Assembly (NCBI RefSeq): GCF_020097835.1
Contig: NZ_CP083666.1
Location: 2,170,001-2,234,000, forward strand
Length of the DNA: 64,000 nucleotides
Source: Haloprofundus halobius
Lineage (GTDB): Archaea > Halobacteriota > Halobacteria > Halobacteriales > Haloferacaceae
Reading direction: 5' to 3'
The position numbers and the translations under genes were made by a program. The notes beneath the pieces were generated by a model, which worked only from the letters and a program-made list of their open reading frames with translations, had not been told where the DNA came from and ran no database searches. Shown one piece after another: positions 41,123 to 50,199 of the stretch (position 1 is its first letter; each line of letters opens with the position of its first letter).

Positions 41123-42556
41123 ATGGACCTTGGTCGCTCGTCGTTCAGCATGGTGCTCTCGAAGAGTGGTAACGCTCTCCTGATGTTCGGCGCCATCACC
41201 TTCTTCGCTCGGGCGCTCGACTCGACGCAGTTGGGGATCTTCTTTCTCTTCTTCGCCGTACAGGGACTTCTGTCGATTCCGGCCGATCTGGGTCTCCGTG
41301 GAGCACTGGAGAAGCGCCTCAGCGAGGGGGGAGACGTGGAGACGATACTCGGCTCCGCTCTCGCGTTCAAAATGGTACTGTTGGGGGTCGTCTCGCTGGC
41401 GATTCTCGCGTTTCGACCGTGGATAAACGACTACCTCGGTGCCGACCTCGCGGGACTCCTCATAATCACCCTGGTGCTCCGAGAGCTCGGAATGCTGTAC
41501 ATTCGCGCGGTACGCGGCGAACTCCGCGTCGGCGAAACCGCACCCATCGAGTTCGCCCGGCGGTTCGTCTGGGTCGCGGTCGGAGTGATCCTCGTCACGC
41601 AGGGGTTCGGTATCCTCGGCATCGTATACGGCCTCATACTCGGTTCTGCGGTCTCGCTGATTTGGGCGTACGCGAAGTGTAGCATCGCCATCGGGAGCCC
41701 CTCGATGGTGGAGGTGAAGTCGCTTTTCGCCTTCTCGAAGTACGACACCATCACCTCGGTCGGCGGCGAAATCTACCAGTGGATGGACTCGGCGTTCATC
41801 GGATTCTTCCTCGCCGCCCATTTCGTCAGCGTGTACGAGATCGCGTGGCAGATCACGCTGCTCGTCATCCTGGTGAGCAGGTCCATCTCGCTGACGCTGT
41901 TCCCGCAGATAAGCCAGTGGAACGCCACCGCCTCGAACGACCTCATCGAGGAGACCCTCTCGAACGCTGTCGGCTTCGCCGTCTTCGTTTCGATTCCGGC
42001 CATCGTCGGCTCGATGCTCTACTCGACGGAGATTCTCCACTACATCTTCGGACCGGAGTACACCGTCGCCTCGCTCGTACTCGTAATTCTGATGATAGAG
42101 AAGCTGTTTCAGTCGTTCAACGACATCGTCGGCAGAACCGTCCGGGCGATAGATCGCCCTGACCTCGCCGCGAAAGCGACGGTCGTCTCCGTCAGTATGA
42201 ACCTGGTTCTCAACCCGATACTCATCGTCTCCATCGGGTTCGTCGGTGCGGCTATCGCTACCACCATCTCGTGGTTCTTCAACATGCTCCTCCACACCCA
42301 CTATCTCTCCCGGTACATCACCATCCAGATTCCGTACCGGCTCATCGGGTGGTACACGGTCATGTCGCTGGTGATGGGCGGGGTTCTCCTCGTGGTCAAG
42401 TCGGCGCTGCCCGTGACTGGACTCTCCCTCTTGATCGGACAGATCGGACTCGGCACCGCCATCTATTTCGCCGCGGCAGTCGTCGTGCCCGACGTCCGGA
42501 GACGGATCGTCGTTCCGGGGCTCCGAATCATCGGGATACGGGTCGACTGGCGCTGA
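41123..42556 (+). CDS. Oligosaccharide flippase (polysaccharide biosynthesis protein)
   Basis: A 477-residue multi-pass protein of the MOP superfamily (Wzx/AglR type) with about 14 helices. It starts MDLGRSSFSMVLSKSGNALL and shows LLSIPADLGLRGALEKRLSE, FALASKYD-like FAFSKYDTITSVGGEIYQWM, ISLTLFPQISQWNA and ILIVSIGFVGAAIATTISWF, all typical of lipid-linked oligosaccharide flippases. It would turn the lipid-bound sugar units made by the locus glycosyltransferases to the outer face. Length is normal. It stands between the ATP-grasp remnant and the DUF2206 gene on the same strand. Confidence 0.88.
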   Translation: MDLGRSSFSMVLSKSGNALLMFGAITFFARALDSTQLGIFFLFFAVQGLLSIPADLGLRGALEKRLSEGGDVETILGSALAFKMVLLGVVSLAILAFRPWINDYLGADLAGLLIITLVLRELGMLYIRAVRGELRVGETAPIEFARRFVWVAVGVILVTQGFGILGIVYGLILGSAVSLIWAYAKCSIAIGSPSMVEVKSLFAFSKYDTITSVGGEIYQWMDSAFIGFFLAAHFVSVYEIAWQITLLVILVSRSISLTLFPQISQWNATASNDLIEETLSNAVGFAVFVSIPAIVGSMLYSTEILHYIFGPEYTVASLVLVILMIEKLFQSFNDIVGRTVRAIDRPDLAAKATVVSVSMNLVLNPILIVSIGFVGAAIATTISWFFNMLLHTHYLSRYITIQIPYRLIGWYTVMSLVMGGVLLVVKSALPVTGLSLLIGQIGLGTAIYFAAAVVVPDVRRRIVVPGLRIIGIRVDWR

Positions 42557-42740
42557 GTCGGCTGGCCGTCCCCGACCGTTCAGTCGTCGAAAAACTCTTC
42601 CGAGTACGACGTAACTCCCAAAGTGAGAGAAATTATATGTAAATCACGCTGGTAGAACCATTATATCTGGTTGTCACGTCGTGTGGCCCGAGTCGACGCG
42701 CTCGGCCTTCGACATCGCAACCGGAGCGGATATCAAACCT

Positions 42741-45098
42741 ATGGCACAAAATATCTCCCAAACAGAGATGCAGGTGGCGTGGAGCCCGATCGCAATCGTC
42801 ACCGTCGTCGGTGGTCTGCTCGTCGCCTTCTGGGCAAGCACGCTCGTCTCGGCATCCACGCCCGTCTTCTCGGGTGTTCGAGTGCTCACCGCGAGCCTCC
42901 TCTTTCTGTTCTTCCCCGGTGCGTTGGTGATTCGCCTGCTCGACCTTCGAGTGCGTTCGTTCGGTCCGTTCGTCGTGCTCTCCGTCGGATTGAGTTTCGC
43001 CATCCTCTCGGCGGTAACGATCACGACGAGTGTCGCCTTGCCGGCTCTCGGCGTGACGGCGCCGCTGGCGTTGGTGCCGCTCGGGGTCGTGCTCTCGCTC
43101 GTCGTCGCGGGCCTGGTCGCGCTCGTCTCCTCGACGGACACCGAACTCCCGAGGCTGAACACCGACTTCGGGGTGTCGACGCCCGTACTCGCACTCGTCA
43201 CGTTCCTGCCGACCGTCGCCGCCGTCGCGACCATCCTCATGGACAGCAGCGGCAACAACGCCGGGATGTTCCTGTTCGTCGTCGCGACCGCGTTCGTCGC
43301 CGTTCTCGCGTCGGTTCGACACCTCCCGTCGACGTTCTATCCGCTCACCGTCTTCTCGGTCGCGCTCTCGATGGTCCTGCACCGGAGCCTGTTGACCGAC
43401 CACGTCGTCGGAGCGGACATCCAGAACACCTTCTTCGTCTCGTCGGTCATCGGCCGCGCGGGCGTGTGGAGTCCGGAGATAAACGGGACGTCGATGGCCG
43501 TTCCGATGATGACGTCGGTCCCGGTATCGGTGACGGTGCTCACCGGTATCGGACTGCCGACGACGTTCAAGGTGACCTACGCGCTTCTGTTCGCACTCGT
43601 CCCGGTCGGGATGTACTACATCGCGCGTGAAGTGTTCGACTCGAACATCGCGCTGTTCGGAAGCCTCTTCATCTCGTTCTACCACCTCTCGTTTTACTTC
43701 ACGCCCGGCAAGCAGTTGGTCTCGCAACTGTTCGTCGTCGGACTGATGCTGCTCTACGTTCGGACACGGCTCGCCACGACCGGGAGTAAAGCCGCCGCGG
43801 TTCTCCTGGCAGTCGGGCTTGTCCACAGTCACTACGCGGTGACGTACGTGCTCGGAATCTCGCTTCTCGTCGCCGTCACCGGGCTCTTTCTGACGCGACG
43901 GATCGTCGGCAAGTTCGACCACGGACTCTCGTTTAGCTACCCGCTGATTCTCCTCGGCGGAGCGACGGCGTGGTACGTCTACTCTTCACAAGAGCTGGTT
44001 TCGACGCTCGCGTCCATCCCGATAAGCCTCCGCGACCAGATAATCACACTCCTTCTGACCGGGATCGTCCAGGGGTCGGGCAGCAGCTACGTCGCCGGCC
44101 CGTCGACGTACCTCGACGACCTCCGTCTCCTGCTCTACGTGGTGTTCTCGTTACTGCTGACGGTCGGGCTAGCCCGGCACGCCCTCACCCAACTGCGCCA
44201 GATCTGGGACGGTGAGGCCCCCGACTACGTGGAGTACACGGCGTTGGCGGTCCCGCTCCTCGTCTTCCTGTGTTCGGCGTACTTTTTCACCATCAACCTC
44301 TGGGCCGACAGAGCGTACCAGTTGGTGCTCGTCGTCCTCGCGCCGTTCATGCCGCTCGGCTATCGAATCCTCGTCGAGGATTTCAACACCGTCCGCAGCG
44401 CCATCTCCTCGCGCGACTTCTCGCCGGAACGGGCCTCGATCGGACGGGGCAGTTGGACCGTCCTCGCAGTACTTCTCGCGGTGCTTCTGGCGTTCAACTC
44501 CGGTATGGTGTTCGCGGTCGCCGGCCCCGCCCAGACGGCGTCGTTCAACCCCGAGGCGCACGACTATGCGTTCAGCGAGGACGAGCGCGCCGGCGCGAAC
44601 TGGCTGCTCGTGAACACCAACATCACGGAAACCGAGGCGTACACGCCGGACCAGACTGACAACTCGGACGAGGTTCCGGTGTTCACCGACTCCGTCAGCA
44701 GTCAGATGTTCAGGTCGGAACTCCCCGACAGCTACTACACCAGCGAGACGATCGACCTCAAGGATCGCTGGGACCCCCAACTGGATCTCGACCGGGTAGA
44801 CAGGGGGTACGTCTACCTCCGCCACCGTAGCGTCGTCGACGTCGACCCCGACGAACCCGTGTCGACGGACCACCTCTCGAAAGCCAACGAGACGGTGATA
44901 ACGTCGACGCACCACGTCGTCTACAGCAACGGGAACGCCAGCGTCGTCAAGGTCCAACCGGAGATGGTCGGCAACGAGACGCAACCGTGGAACGACTCCT
45001 CGAACGTGTCGCCGCCGCCGGCAGAACTCACGGCGGCGGAGACGACGCGTTCCGACGTTTCTCATGCGCGGCACTCGAACGGGGGAAGTCGACGGTGA
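42741..45098 (+). CDS. DUF2206-type large membrane protein
   Basis: A 785-residue protein from ATG 42741 (MAQNISQTEMQVAWSPIAIV); an in-frame GTG at 42681 would add 20 residues. About 14 helices come first (VTVVGGLLVAFWASTLVS, FLFFPGALVIRLLDLRV, LLYVVFSLLLTVGLARHAL), then an extracellular C-terminal domain (SEDERAGANWLLVNTNITET, YVYLRHRSVVDVDPDEPVST). The pattern, including the early aspartate-containing loop DHVVGADIQNTFF, resembles DUF2206 and GT-C glycosyltransferases, so it may transfer or polymerise sugars outside the membrane. Several NxS/T sites are present. Its stop overlaps the next start (GTGA, 45095-45098). Confidence 0.8.
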   Translation: MAQNISQTEMQVAWSPIAIVTVVGGLLVAFWASTLVSASTPVFSGVRVLTASLLFLFFPGALVIRLLDLRVRSFGPFVVLSVGLSFAILSAVTITTSVALPALGVTAPLALVPLGVVLSLVVAGLVALVSSTDTELPRLNTDFGVSTPVLALVTFLPTVAAVATILMDSSGNNAGMFLFVVATAFVAVLASVRHLPSTFYPLTVFSVALSMVLHRSLLTDHVVGADIQNTFFVSSVIGRAGVWSPEINGTSMAVPMMTSVPVSVTVLTGIGLPTTFKVTYALLFALVPVGMYYIAREVFDSNIALFGSLFISFYHLSFYFTPGKQLVSQLFVVGLMLLYVRTRLATTGSKAAAVLLAVGLVHSHYAVTYVLGISLLVAVTGLFLTRRIVGKFDHGLSFSYPLILLGGATAWYVYSSQELVSTLASIPISLRDQIITLLLTGIVQGSGSSYVAGPSTYLDDLRLLLYVVFSLLLTVGLARHALTQLRQIWDGEAPDYVEYTALAVPLLVFLCSAYFFTINLWADRAYQLVLVVLAPFMPLGYRILVEDFNTVRSAISSRDFSPERASIGRGSWTVLAVLLAVLLAFNSGMVFAVAGPAQTASFNPEAHDYAFSEDERAGANWLLVNTNITETEAYTPDQTDNSDEVPVFTDSVSSQMFRSELPDSYYTSETIDLKDRWDPQLDLDRVDRGYVYLRHRSVVDVDPDEPVSTDHLSKANETVITSTHHVVYSNGNASVVKVQPEMVGNETQPWNDSSNVSPPPAELTAAETTRSDVSHARHSNGGSRR

Positions 45099-46087
45099 CC
45101 GACTCGAACGACCGTCCGCTGGTCTCGTACATCGTTGCGACGTTCAATAGAGCCGACGACCTGGCGGACGCCGTCGACTCCGTTCTCGCCCAGCAGTACC
45201 GACCGCTCGAGGTGGTCGTCGTCAGCAACTCGACGGACCGAGCGCGGGAGGCCGAACTGTTCGAGGACGGCGGTCGGTTCGACCTCGACTGCGTGCAGTA
45301 CCACCACTACCCGGAGCGGATGGGCGCGCCGGGCGCGAAGAACGTCGCAATCGAACACGCCTCCGGCGAGTTCGTCGTCCAGATAGACGACGACGCCGTG
45401 ATGGTCGACGAGGACGCGACCGACGAAGTGCTCAGACTGTTTGAGCGGTACGAGGACGTCGGAATCTTGGCGTTCAAGTCGCTCGACTACTACACCGGCG
45501 AGGTGAAAGTCGACGAGACGCCCGACGCGCCGGAGTTCCACATCTCCCCGGAGGAGCAGTACCGGACCACGAGCTTCATCGGTATGGGGACCGCGTTCCG
45601 GCGCGAGATGTTCGAGACGACCGGACTGTACCCCGACAACTTCGTCTACGGATTCGAGGAGATGGACCTCTCGATACGGGCGCTCGACGCCGGCTACGAC
45701 ATCCTCTACGCGCCCTCGGTCGCGGTGTACCACAAGAAGACGCCCGAGGGGAGAATTCCCGACACGGAGACCAAAGAACGCCTCGTCGAGAATCGCATCA
45801 ACATCGCCGTCCGCAACCTCCCGTGGCGGTACGTCCTGTTCACGACGCTCATCTACTCCGTCTACGTGGTGTTCCTCACGAAGAGCGTCTCGTCGCTCGC
45901 GAACGTGTACCGCCGACTGTACGGGAAGCGGGACCGACTCCGCGCCGAACGGAATGTCGTCGACAGACGGACCATCGAGCGCATCAAGTCGCGAAAGACG
46001 ATGCTGTTTCTCTGGTGGTACGGACCGCACCCGAAGCGAATCTTCGGCCCGGACGGTGACCTCGGTCGACTGAAGTGGGAAGCATAA
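45095..46087 (+). CDS. GT2 glycosyltransferase, rhamnosyltransferase-like
   Basis: A 330-residue GT-A enzyme started at GTG 45095, overlapping the DUF2206 stop. Motifs: SYIVATFNRADDLADAVDSV, VVVSNSTDRAREAELFEDGG, ASGEFVVQIDDDAVMVDED (DXD region), FIGMGTAFRREMFETTGLYP and GFEEMDLSIRALDAGYDILY (the ED motif of inverting GT2). A C-terminal hydrophobic stretch (YVLFTTLIYSVYVVFL) associates it with the membrane. It would add a sugar to the locus glycan. Translational coupling links it to DUF2206. Confidence 0.88.
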   Translation: MTDSNDRPLVSYIVATFNRADDLADAVDSVLAQQYRPLEVVVVSNSTDRAREAELFEDGGRFDLDCVQYHHYPERMGAPGAKNVAIEHASGEFVVQIDDDAVMVDEDATDEVLRLFERYEDVGILAFKSLDYYTGEVKVDETPDAPEFHISPEEQYRTTSFIGMGTAFRREMFETTGLYPDNFVYGFEEMDLSIRALDAGYDILYAPSVAVYHKKTPEGRIPDTETKERLVENRINIAVRNLPWRYVLFTTLIYSVYVVFLTKSVSSLANVYRRLYGKRDRLRAERNVVDRRTIERIKSRKTMLFLWWYGPHPKRIFGPDGDLGRLKWEA

Positions 46088-46470
46088 ACAGGAAGCATAA
46101 CTAAATTGACTGTTTTTGGGGAGCTCCGGAAGAACCCTCCAATCGAGAAGAACGTAGTCCCCGATTATAGACAGTAGGCGGAGAAAACGCCCGAGCGAAG
46201 CGCCGAGAGACCACCCCGCTCGGCTTCGAAACAGTCCGGTAGCGCCCCGCTAGAGACGGTATCACCGGGCCTAGTCGGGAGAACGTATCAGCTACCGATC
46301 CCGCGCGAGGAATCGTCAGCGCCGCAGAAGGACCATCAGTCGACGAGCGGGTTTCGTGTGTCAGACGAATCGGCGAATACGAGACGTACCAGTTGGAATG
46401 CACTTACGCGTAGATAGCCTGACAATACTAAATTCGGACAGTTCCGTGTGTCCTGTCGGAATCAAAGTGC
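46088..46470. other. Intergenic region upstream of the secreted-repeat genes
   Basis: About 380 bases with no supported gene. The minus-strand frame at 46101-46403 lacks protein character. AT-rich words near 46410-46440 (ACAATACTAAATTCGG) may be the promoter of the gene at 46471. Confidence 0.4.
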
Positions 46471-48066
46471 ATGACACGACAGAATCAGACCCGAAGGCGG
46501 TTTCTCGCGGGGAGTGCAGCAACGCTCGGTTCGCTGTCAGTTCTGACCGGCGGGGCGGGCGCCCGGACGTCGACGCGGATACTTGCGGTCGTCAACGCGA
46601 CCGGTGACGGTCCGGCGAAGTACCGATTCAGCGTCGACGGCGACGTCGAGAAGACGACGGAGACCGGCGGCGCGCCGAACGGATTCGCCTCGCTCAACGA
46701 CGACGACCGTCTCACCGAGACGACCGCCGAAGGACGCGTCCACGGCGGTGCGGACGCGTACCGCATCTCCGGTTCTCTGACCAGTCTGGTCGTCGAGGGC
46801 GGCGCGGGCGTCTACGTCGACGGCGAGGAGATCGACGCGGGCGACTACCCGTCCCCGAGCGTACTCGCGATGACGGGAGACGGCGAGTACACGTTCTCGG
46901 CTGACGGCAGCGTCGCGAAGACGATACTGACCGGCGGCGCGGACGTGCCGCCCGCGTCGCTCAACGACGCCGACACCGTCGACGGCACCGACGTCTCGGG
47001 GTCGACGTTCGGCGGCACCGACGCGTACGTCGTCGACGGCGAGCTCACCGAGTTCGATCCGGCGGACGGACTCACCGCGTTCCTCGACGGCGAGGAGTAC
47101 ACGGGGCCGTCGGACGGGCGAGGCGAGACCGGTGGCACCGACGACGCCGACGACACCGGCGGTGACGAAGACGATGGCGGAGAGACGGCCGCCCCCGAAC
47201 TGTCGTTCCCCGACTGTACGACCGTCGAGATATCGGGGTCGTTCGAGGCGGCGTCGCTGGAAGTACTGGTCGAGGACGACGACCCCGAGACGACGCCGAT
47301 GGAGCAGGTGTACGAGTACGAGAACGACGACGGCGCAACCGAAGCGACCGTCTCGGTTCCGGCGGACGAGTTCGGTCCGTATCAGGTCGTCGAGTACGCA
47401 ATTGTCACCTACGGCGACGGGCGGACCGTCGAGGCGACGAATCCGGACGCGGGCGCGTGTCGCGACGAGACGTTCCCGGCGACGGAACCGACCGTCGAGT
47501 TCCCCGACTGTACGACTGTCGAGATATCGGGGTCGTTCGAGGCGGCGTCGCTGGAGGTACTGGTCGAAGACGACGATCCCGAGACGACGCCGATGGAGCA
47601 GGTGTACGAGTACGAACACGACGGCGAGTCCGAGGACGCGACGGTGAGCGTCCCCGACGACGAGTTCGGCCCGTACCAGGTCGTCGAGTACGCCACCGTC
47701 ACCTACGACGACGGGCGGACCGTCGAGGCGACGAATCCGGACGCGGGCGCGTGCCGGGACGAGACGTTCCCCGTCGAGCGAAGCCTCGAGTTCGTCGACT
47801 GCACCACCGTACACGTCGCGGGCGCGTTCGACGACCTCTCCATCGAAGTGCTCGTTCGGGACGACATGCCGACGACGCCGATGGAACAGGTGTACGAACA
47901 CGAGGGCGACGGCGAGTCCGAGGAGACGACGGTGAGCGTCCCCGACGGTGAGTTTGGCCCGTACCAAGTCGCCGAGAGAGCGACCGTGGTCTACCCCGAC
48001 GGCGAAGTCGTCGAGGCGACGAACCCCGACGCGGGCACGTGTCGAGACGAGACGTTCCCGGAATGA
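46471..48066 (+). CDS. Tat-exported repeat protein with two beta modules and three C-terminal repeats
   Basis: A 531-residue secreted protein. QTRRRFLAGSAATLGSLSVL is a Tat signal. Two beta modules follow (about 35-118 and 128-212), with KYRFSVDGDVEKTTETGG and YTFSADGSVAKTILTGG as hallmark strands and the ends VYVDGEE and AFLDGEEYTGP. After an acidic linker come three tandem repeats of 97-98 residues (from about 244, 342 and 439), each starting PDCTTV or VDCTTV and ending VEATNPDAG then CRDETFP. Paired Cys in each repeat could form disulphides. No catalytic motif. It looks like a structural or adhesive cell-surface protein; this is inference. Next to a paralogue and a glycan locus. Confidence 0.75.
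   Translation: MTRQNQTRRRFLAGSAATLGSLSVLTGGAGARTSTRILAVVNATGDGPAKYRFSVDGDVEKTTETGGAPNGFASLNDDDRLTETTAEGRVHGGADAYRISGSLTSLVVEGGAGVYVDGEEIDAGDYPSPSVLAMTGDGEYTFSADGSVAKTILTGGADVPPASLNDADTVDGTDVSGSTFGGTDAYVVDGELTEFDPADGLTAFLDGEEYTGPSDGRGETGGTDDADDTGGDEDDGGETAAPELSFPDCTTVEISGSFEAASLEVLVEDDDPETTPMEQVYEYENDDGATEATVSVPADEFGPYQVVEYAIVTYGDGRTVEATNPDAGACRDETFPATEPTVEFPDCTTVEISGSFEAASLEVLVEDDDPETTPMEQVYEYEHDGESEDATVSVPDDEFGPYQVVEYATVTYDDGRTVEATNPDAGACRDETFPVERSLEFVDCTTVHVAGAFDDLSIEVLVRDDMPTTPMEQVYEHEGDGESEETTVSVPDGEFGPYQVAERATVVYPDGEVVEATNPDAGTCRDETFPE
47200..48063 (+). repeat. Three tandem coding repeats of about 294 bp
   Basis: Units begin near 47200, 47494 and 47785. The first two are almost identical at the DNA level over long stretches, which indicates a recent duplication or gene conversion; the third has diverged. 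Confidence 0.88.
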
Positions 48067-48332
48067 CGGCCGTTCGACCGACGGAGACGTAACACTTCGT
48101 TGTCGTACTCCAGTCGTCGATTGAGAGCCGCTGTCGGGGACGGCGACGGCTCCAATCCGGACGTTTTCGTCGCTGTTGCGTCCGACCCCGCCGAAACAAC
48201 GCGGGGTTGAGAGACCGGTCCGGACGGTAACGTTCACGAACGGCGGATAGTCAGATAAATACACAAGTACTCGGTGCTGAATAAAGCTTAAGATGCAACT
48301 CAATGTGGCCTTAGCCGGAAGCGAAGAAGTCA

Positions 48333-49340
48333 ATGAAGGAAACACATACAAGCCGCCGGACGTTCCTCGCTGGCAGTCTCACAGCCCTCGGCGCAACCGC
48401 GACAACGATGACCGTACACGCACAAGAAACTGAGTGGAGAAACGTGGTCGTCTCGGGTACTCCCGGGTCCGGGCCGGTTCGCTACGAACTGGAGTCCGAC
48501 GGAACCGTCGAGAAGACGACCGAGACGGGCAGCGCGCCGGTCGACGGCGCGTCGATAAACGCCAACGACACGCTCGAAGGGAGCTACGCGAGCGGGGTCG
48601 TCGTCGGGGGCGTCGACGCATACCGGTACACCGGCGAACTGACGCTGCTGTCGGTGGAGGGCGACGCGACTGTCTACCTCGACGGCTCACAGACCGACCC
48701 CGACAGCGTCGGCGAGAGCTACGACTACCTCACGGTCGTCGGCGACGGACCGCGGACGGAGTACAGCTTCGAAACCGACGGCGACGTGGCGAAAACGAAC
48801 ATGACCGGCGGCGCGCCGAAGAGCTACGCGTCGATTCAGGGCGGCGACACCGTCGACGGCGGGTCGGTCAGCGGCACGGTGCTCGGCGGCGTCGACGCCT
48901 TTCGCGTCTCCGGCGACATCACCGCCTTCGAGCTCTCGGGCGGGACCGCGTACCTCAACGGGCAGGAGTACACGGGACCGGGCGGCGACGACGAAGACGA
49001 CGACCGCGGCGGGGATTCGGACGCGGCGATTCGATTTACGGGCTGTACGGGCGTCGAAGTGGACGGGAAGTTCGATCAGGTGTCGCTGTCGGTGCTCGCC
49101 GCCGACGCGGGCTGTCAGACGGGGACTCGCTACTACGAACAGGAGTACGTCTACGGGTTGGCCGAGAGCGAAACCATCGAAGGGACGACGGCGGTCGACC
49201 TCCCGGACGGCCACTTCGCGGAGTACCAGATGGTCGAATCGGCGACCGCGGAGGGAGACGAGACCGTCGAGGTGACGAACCCCGACGCCGACGCCTGCCG
49301 CGACGAGATGGAGTCGCAGCTCGAATCGGCCTGCGACTAA
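48333..49340 (+). CDS. Tat-exported paralogue with two beta modules and one C-terminal repeat
   Basis: A 335-residue secreted protein. TSRRTFLAGSLTALGATATT is a Tat signal. Two beta modules follow (about 35-125 and 130-214): VRYELESDGTVEKTTETGSA, then VVVGGVDAYRYTGELTLLSV; and YSFETDGDVAKTNMTGGAPK, ending AYLNGQEYTGP. After an acidic linker there is one diverged copy of the C-terminal repeat (GCTGVEVDGKFDQVSLSVLA ... VEVTNPDADACRDEM). It is a clear paralogue of the gene just upstream. No enzyme motif; a surface role is inferred. A TATA-like ATAAATAC lies near 48253. Confidence 0.75.
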   Translation: MKETHTSRRTFLAGSLTALGATATTMTVHAQETEWRNVVVSGTPGSGPVRYELESDGTVEKTTETGSAPVDGASINANDTLEGSYASGVVVGGVDAYRYTGELTLLSVEGDATVYLDGSQTDPDSVGESYDYLTVVGDGPRTEYSFETDGDVAKTNMTGGAPKSYASIQGGDTVDGGSVSGTVLGGVDAFRVSGDITAFELSGGTAYLNGQEYTGPGGDDEDDDRGGDSDAAIRFTGCTGVEVDGKFDQVSLSVLAADAGCQTGTRYYEQEYVYGLAESETIEGTTAVDLPDGHFAEYQMVESATAEGDETVEVTNPDADACRDEMESQLESACD

Positions 49341-49346
49341 CGTCGC

Positions 49347-50078
49347 TCAACCGTCCGAATGTTCCAACTCCCTCCGAGCACGACGGAGGAGCCGTTCCCA
49401 GACGTCGAACAGCGTACTGTCGAGTCCGTACTTCTCGTCGATATCTCGAACCCACGCGTCGTCGGCGAACAGCAGGCGCTGAAACCGCCGAACGTCCGGC
49501 GAGAGTGACTCTCGACGACCCGCGTAGTACGCGACGGTCTCCGCTCGCGTGCGCGAAACGAGCGTTTGGGGTACGTCGACGCCCGACTCGCGCGCGACGT
49601 GGACGAACCACTCGAGATGGAGAACCGCGTCTGCGAGGACGAACCGCTCGGCGAACCCCGAGACGTGTTCGAGCGCCGGTCGACCCTCGACCAGCACGTC
49701 GTTCGGCGTGCTGAAGTGCGGAACGGAGACGTGCGGCAGATCTCCGGCGTACGCGCGTGCGAGACGGGTGAGTCGGTAGTCCGCGAGTGTGACCGGTCCA
49801 GCCAACGCGAGTTCGTACCACAGCGGCAACCACTCGCAGAACGGTTCGGAGAACGCGGCGTCGGCCAGAAGCGTCGCCGCGATGGAGCGCGCGATTCGGG
49901 GTTCGACGTCGGTCCGCCCCGCTCGCATCGCGTCGACGCCCGCCGCGGCGTCCTCGCGGAACGACCCGAGTTCGAGTTCCATCCCGTCGGCGACGTGGAC
50001 GACGTAGTCGGCCCCGATTCGGTACCAGTCGGCGAACTCCTCGGGCGTTCGGAGCGCGGCGAGTCGGAGAACGGTCAC
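49347..50078 (-). CDS. Conserved-looking hypothetical protein
   Basis: A 243-residue soluble, largely helical protein: LRTPEEFADWYRIGADYVVH, LWYELALAGPVTLADYRLTR, LEHVSGFAERFVLADAVLHL, and DSTLFDVWERLLRRARRELE at the end. GC-rich codon use is fully consistent with a real gene. I do not recognise a family. It is transcribed toward the secreted paralogue with only six bases between stops, so the genes are convergent. No membrane helix or signal is present. Confidence 0.65.
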   Translation of the reverse strand: MTVLRLAALRTPEEFADWYRIGADYVVHVADGMELELGSFREDAAAGVDAMRAGRTDVEPRIARSIAATLLADAAFSEPFCEWLPLWYELALAGPVTLADYRLTRLARAYAGDLPHVSVPHFSTPNDVLVEGRPALEHVSGFAERFVLADAVLHLEWFVHVARESGVDVPQTLVSRTRAETVAYYAGRRESLSPDVRRFQRLLFADDAWVRDIDEKYGLDSTLFDVWERLLRRARRELEHSDG

Positions 50079-50199
50079 GGCGGGAGTACGGGACGCACCG
50101 ATATGAACGGGACGCTCTCGTAGAGTCTCCCCGCTTCGAGACGGTCCCTATCGTTGGTAGTTCCGCGAAACTATAGCCGACGCCGTAGCACGAACCCCG

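Noticed and set aside
41120-43922. Two very long minus-strand frames (393 and 429 codons) opposite the flippase and DUF2206 genes
   Set aside because: Their composition (Glu, Arg, Asp, His, Gln) is that of antisense to hydrophobic membrane proteins; not genes.
46537-48351. A 604-codon minus-strand frame opposite the repeat protein
   Set aside because: Antisense of an acidic Val/Asp/Glu-rich repeat gene; repeats in it simply mirror the coding repeats.
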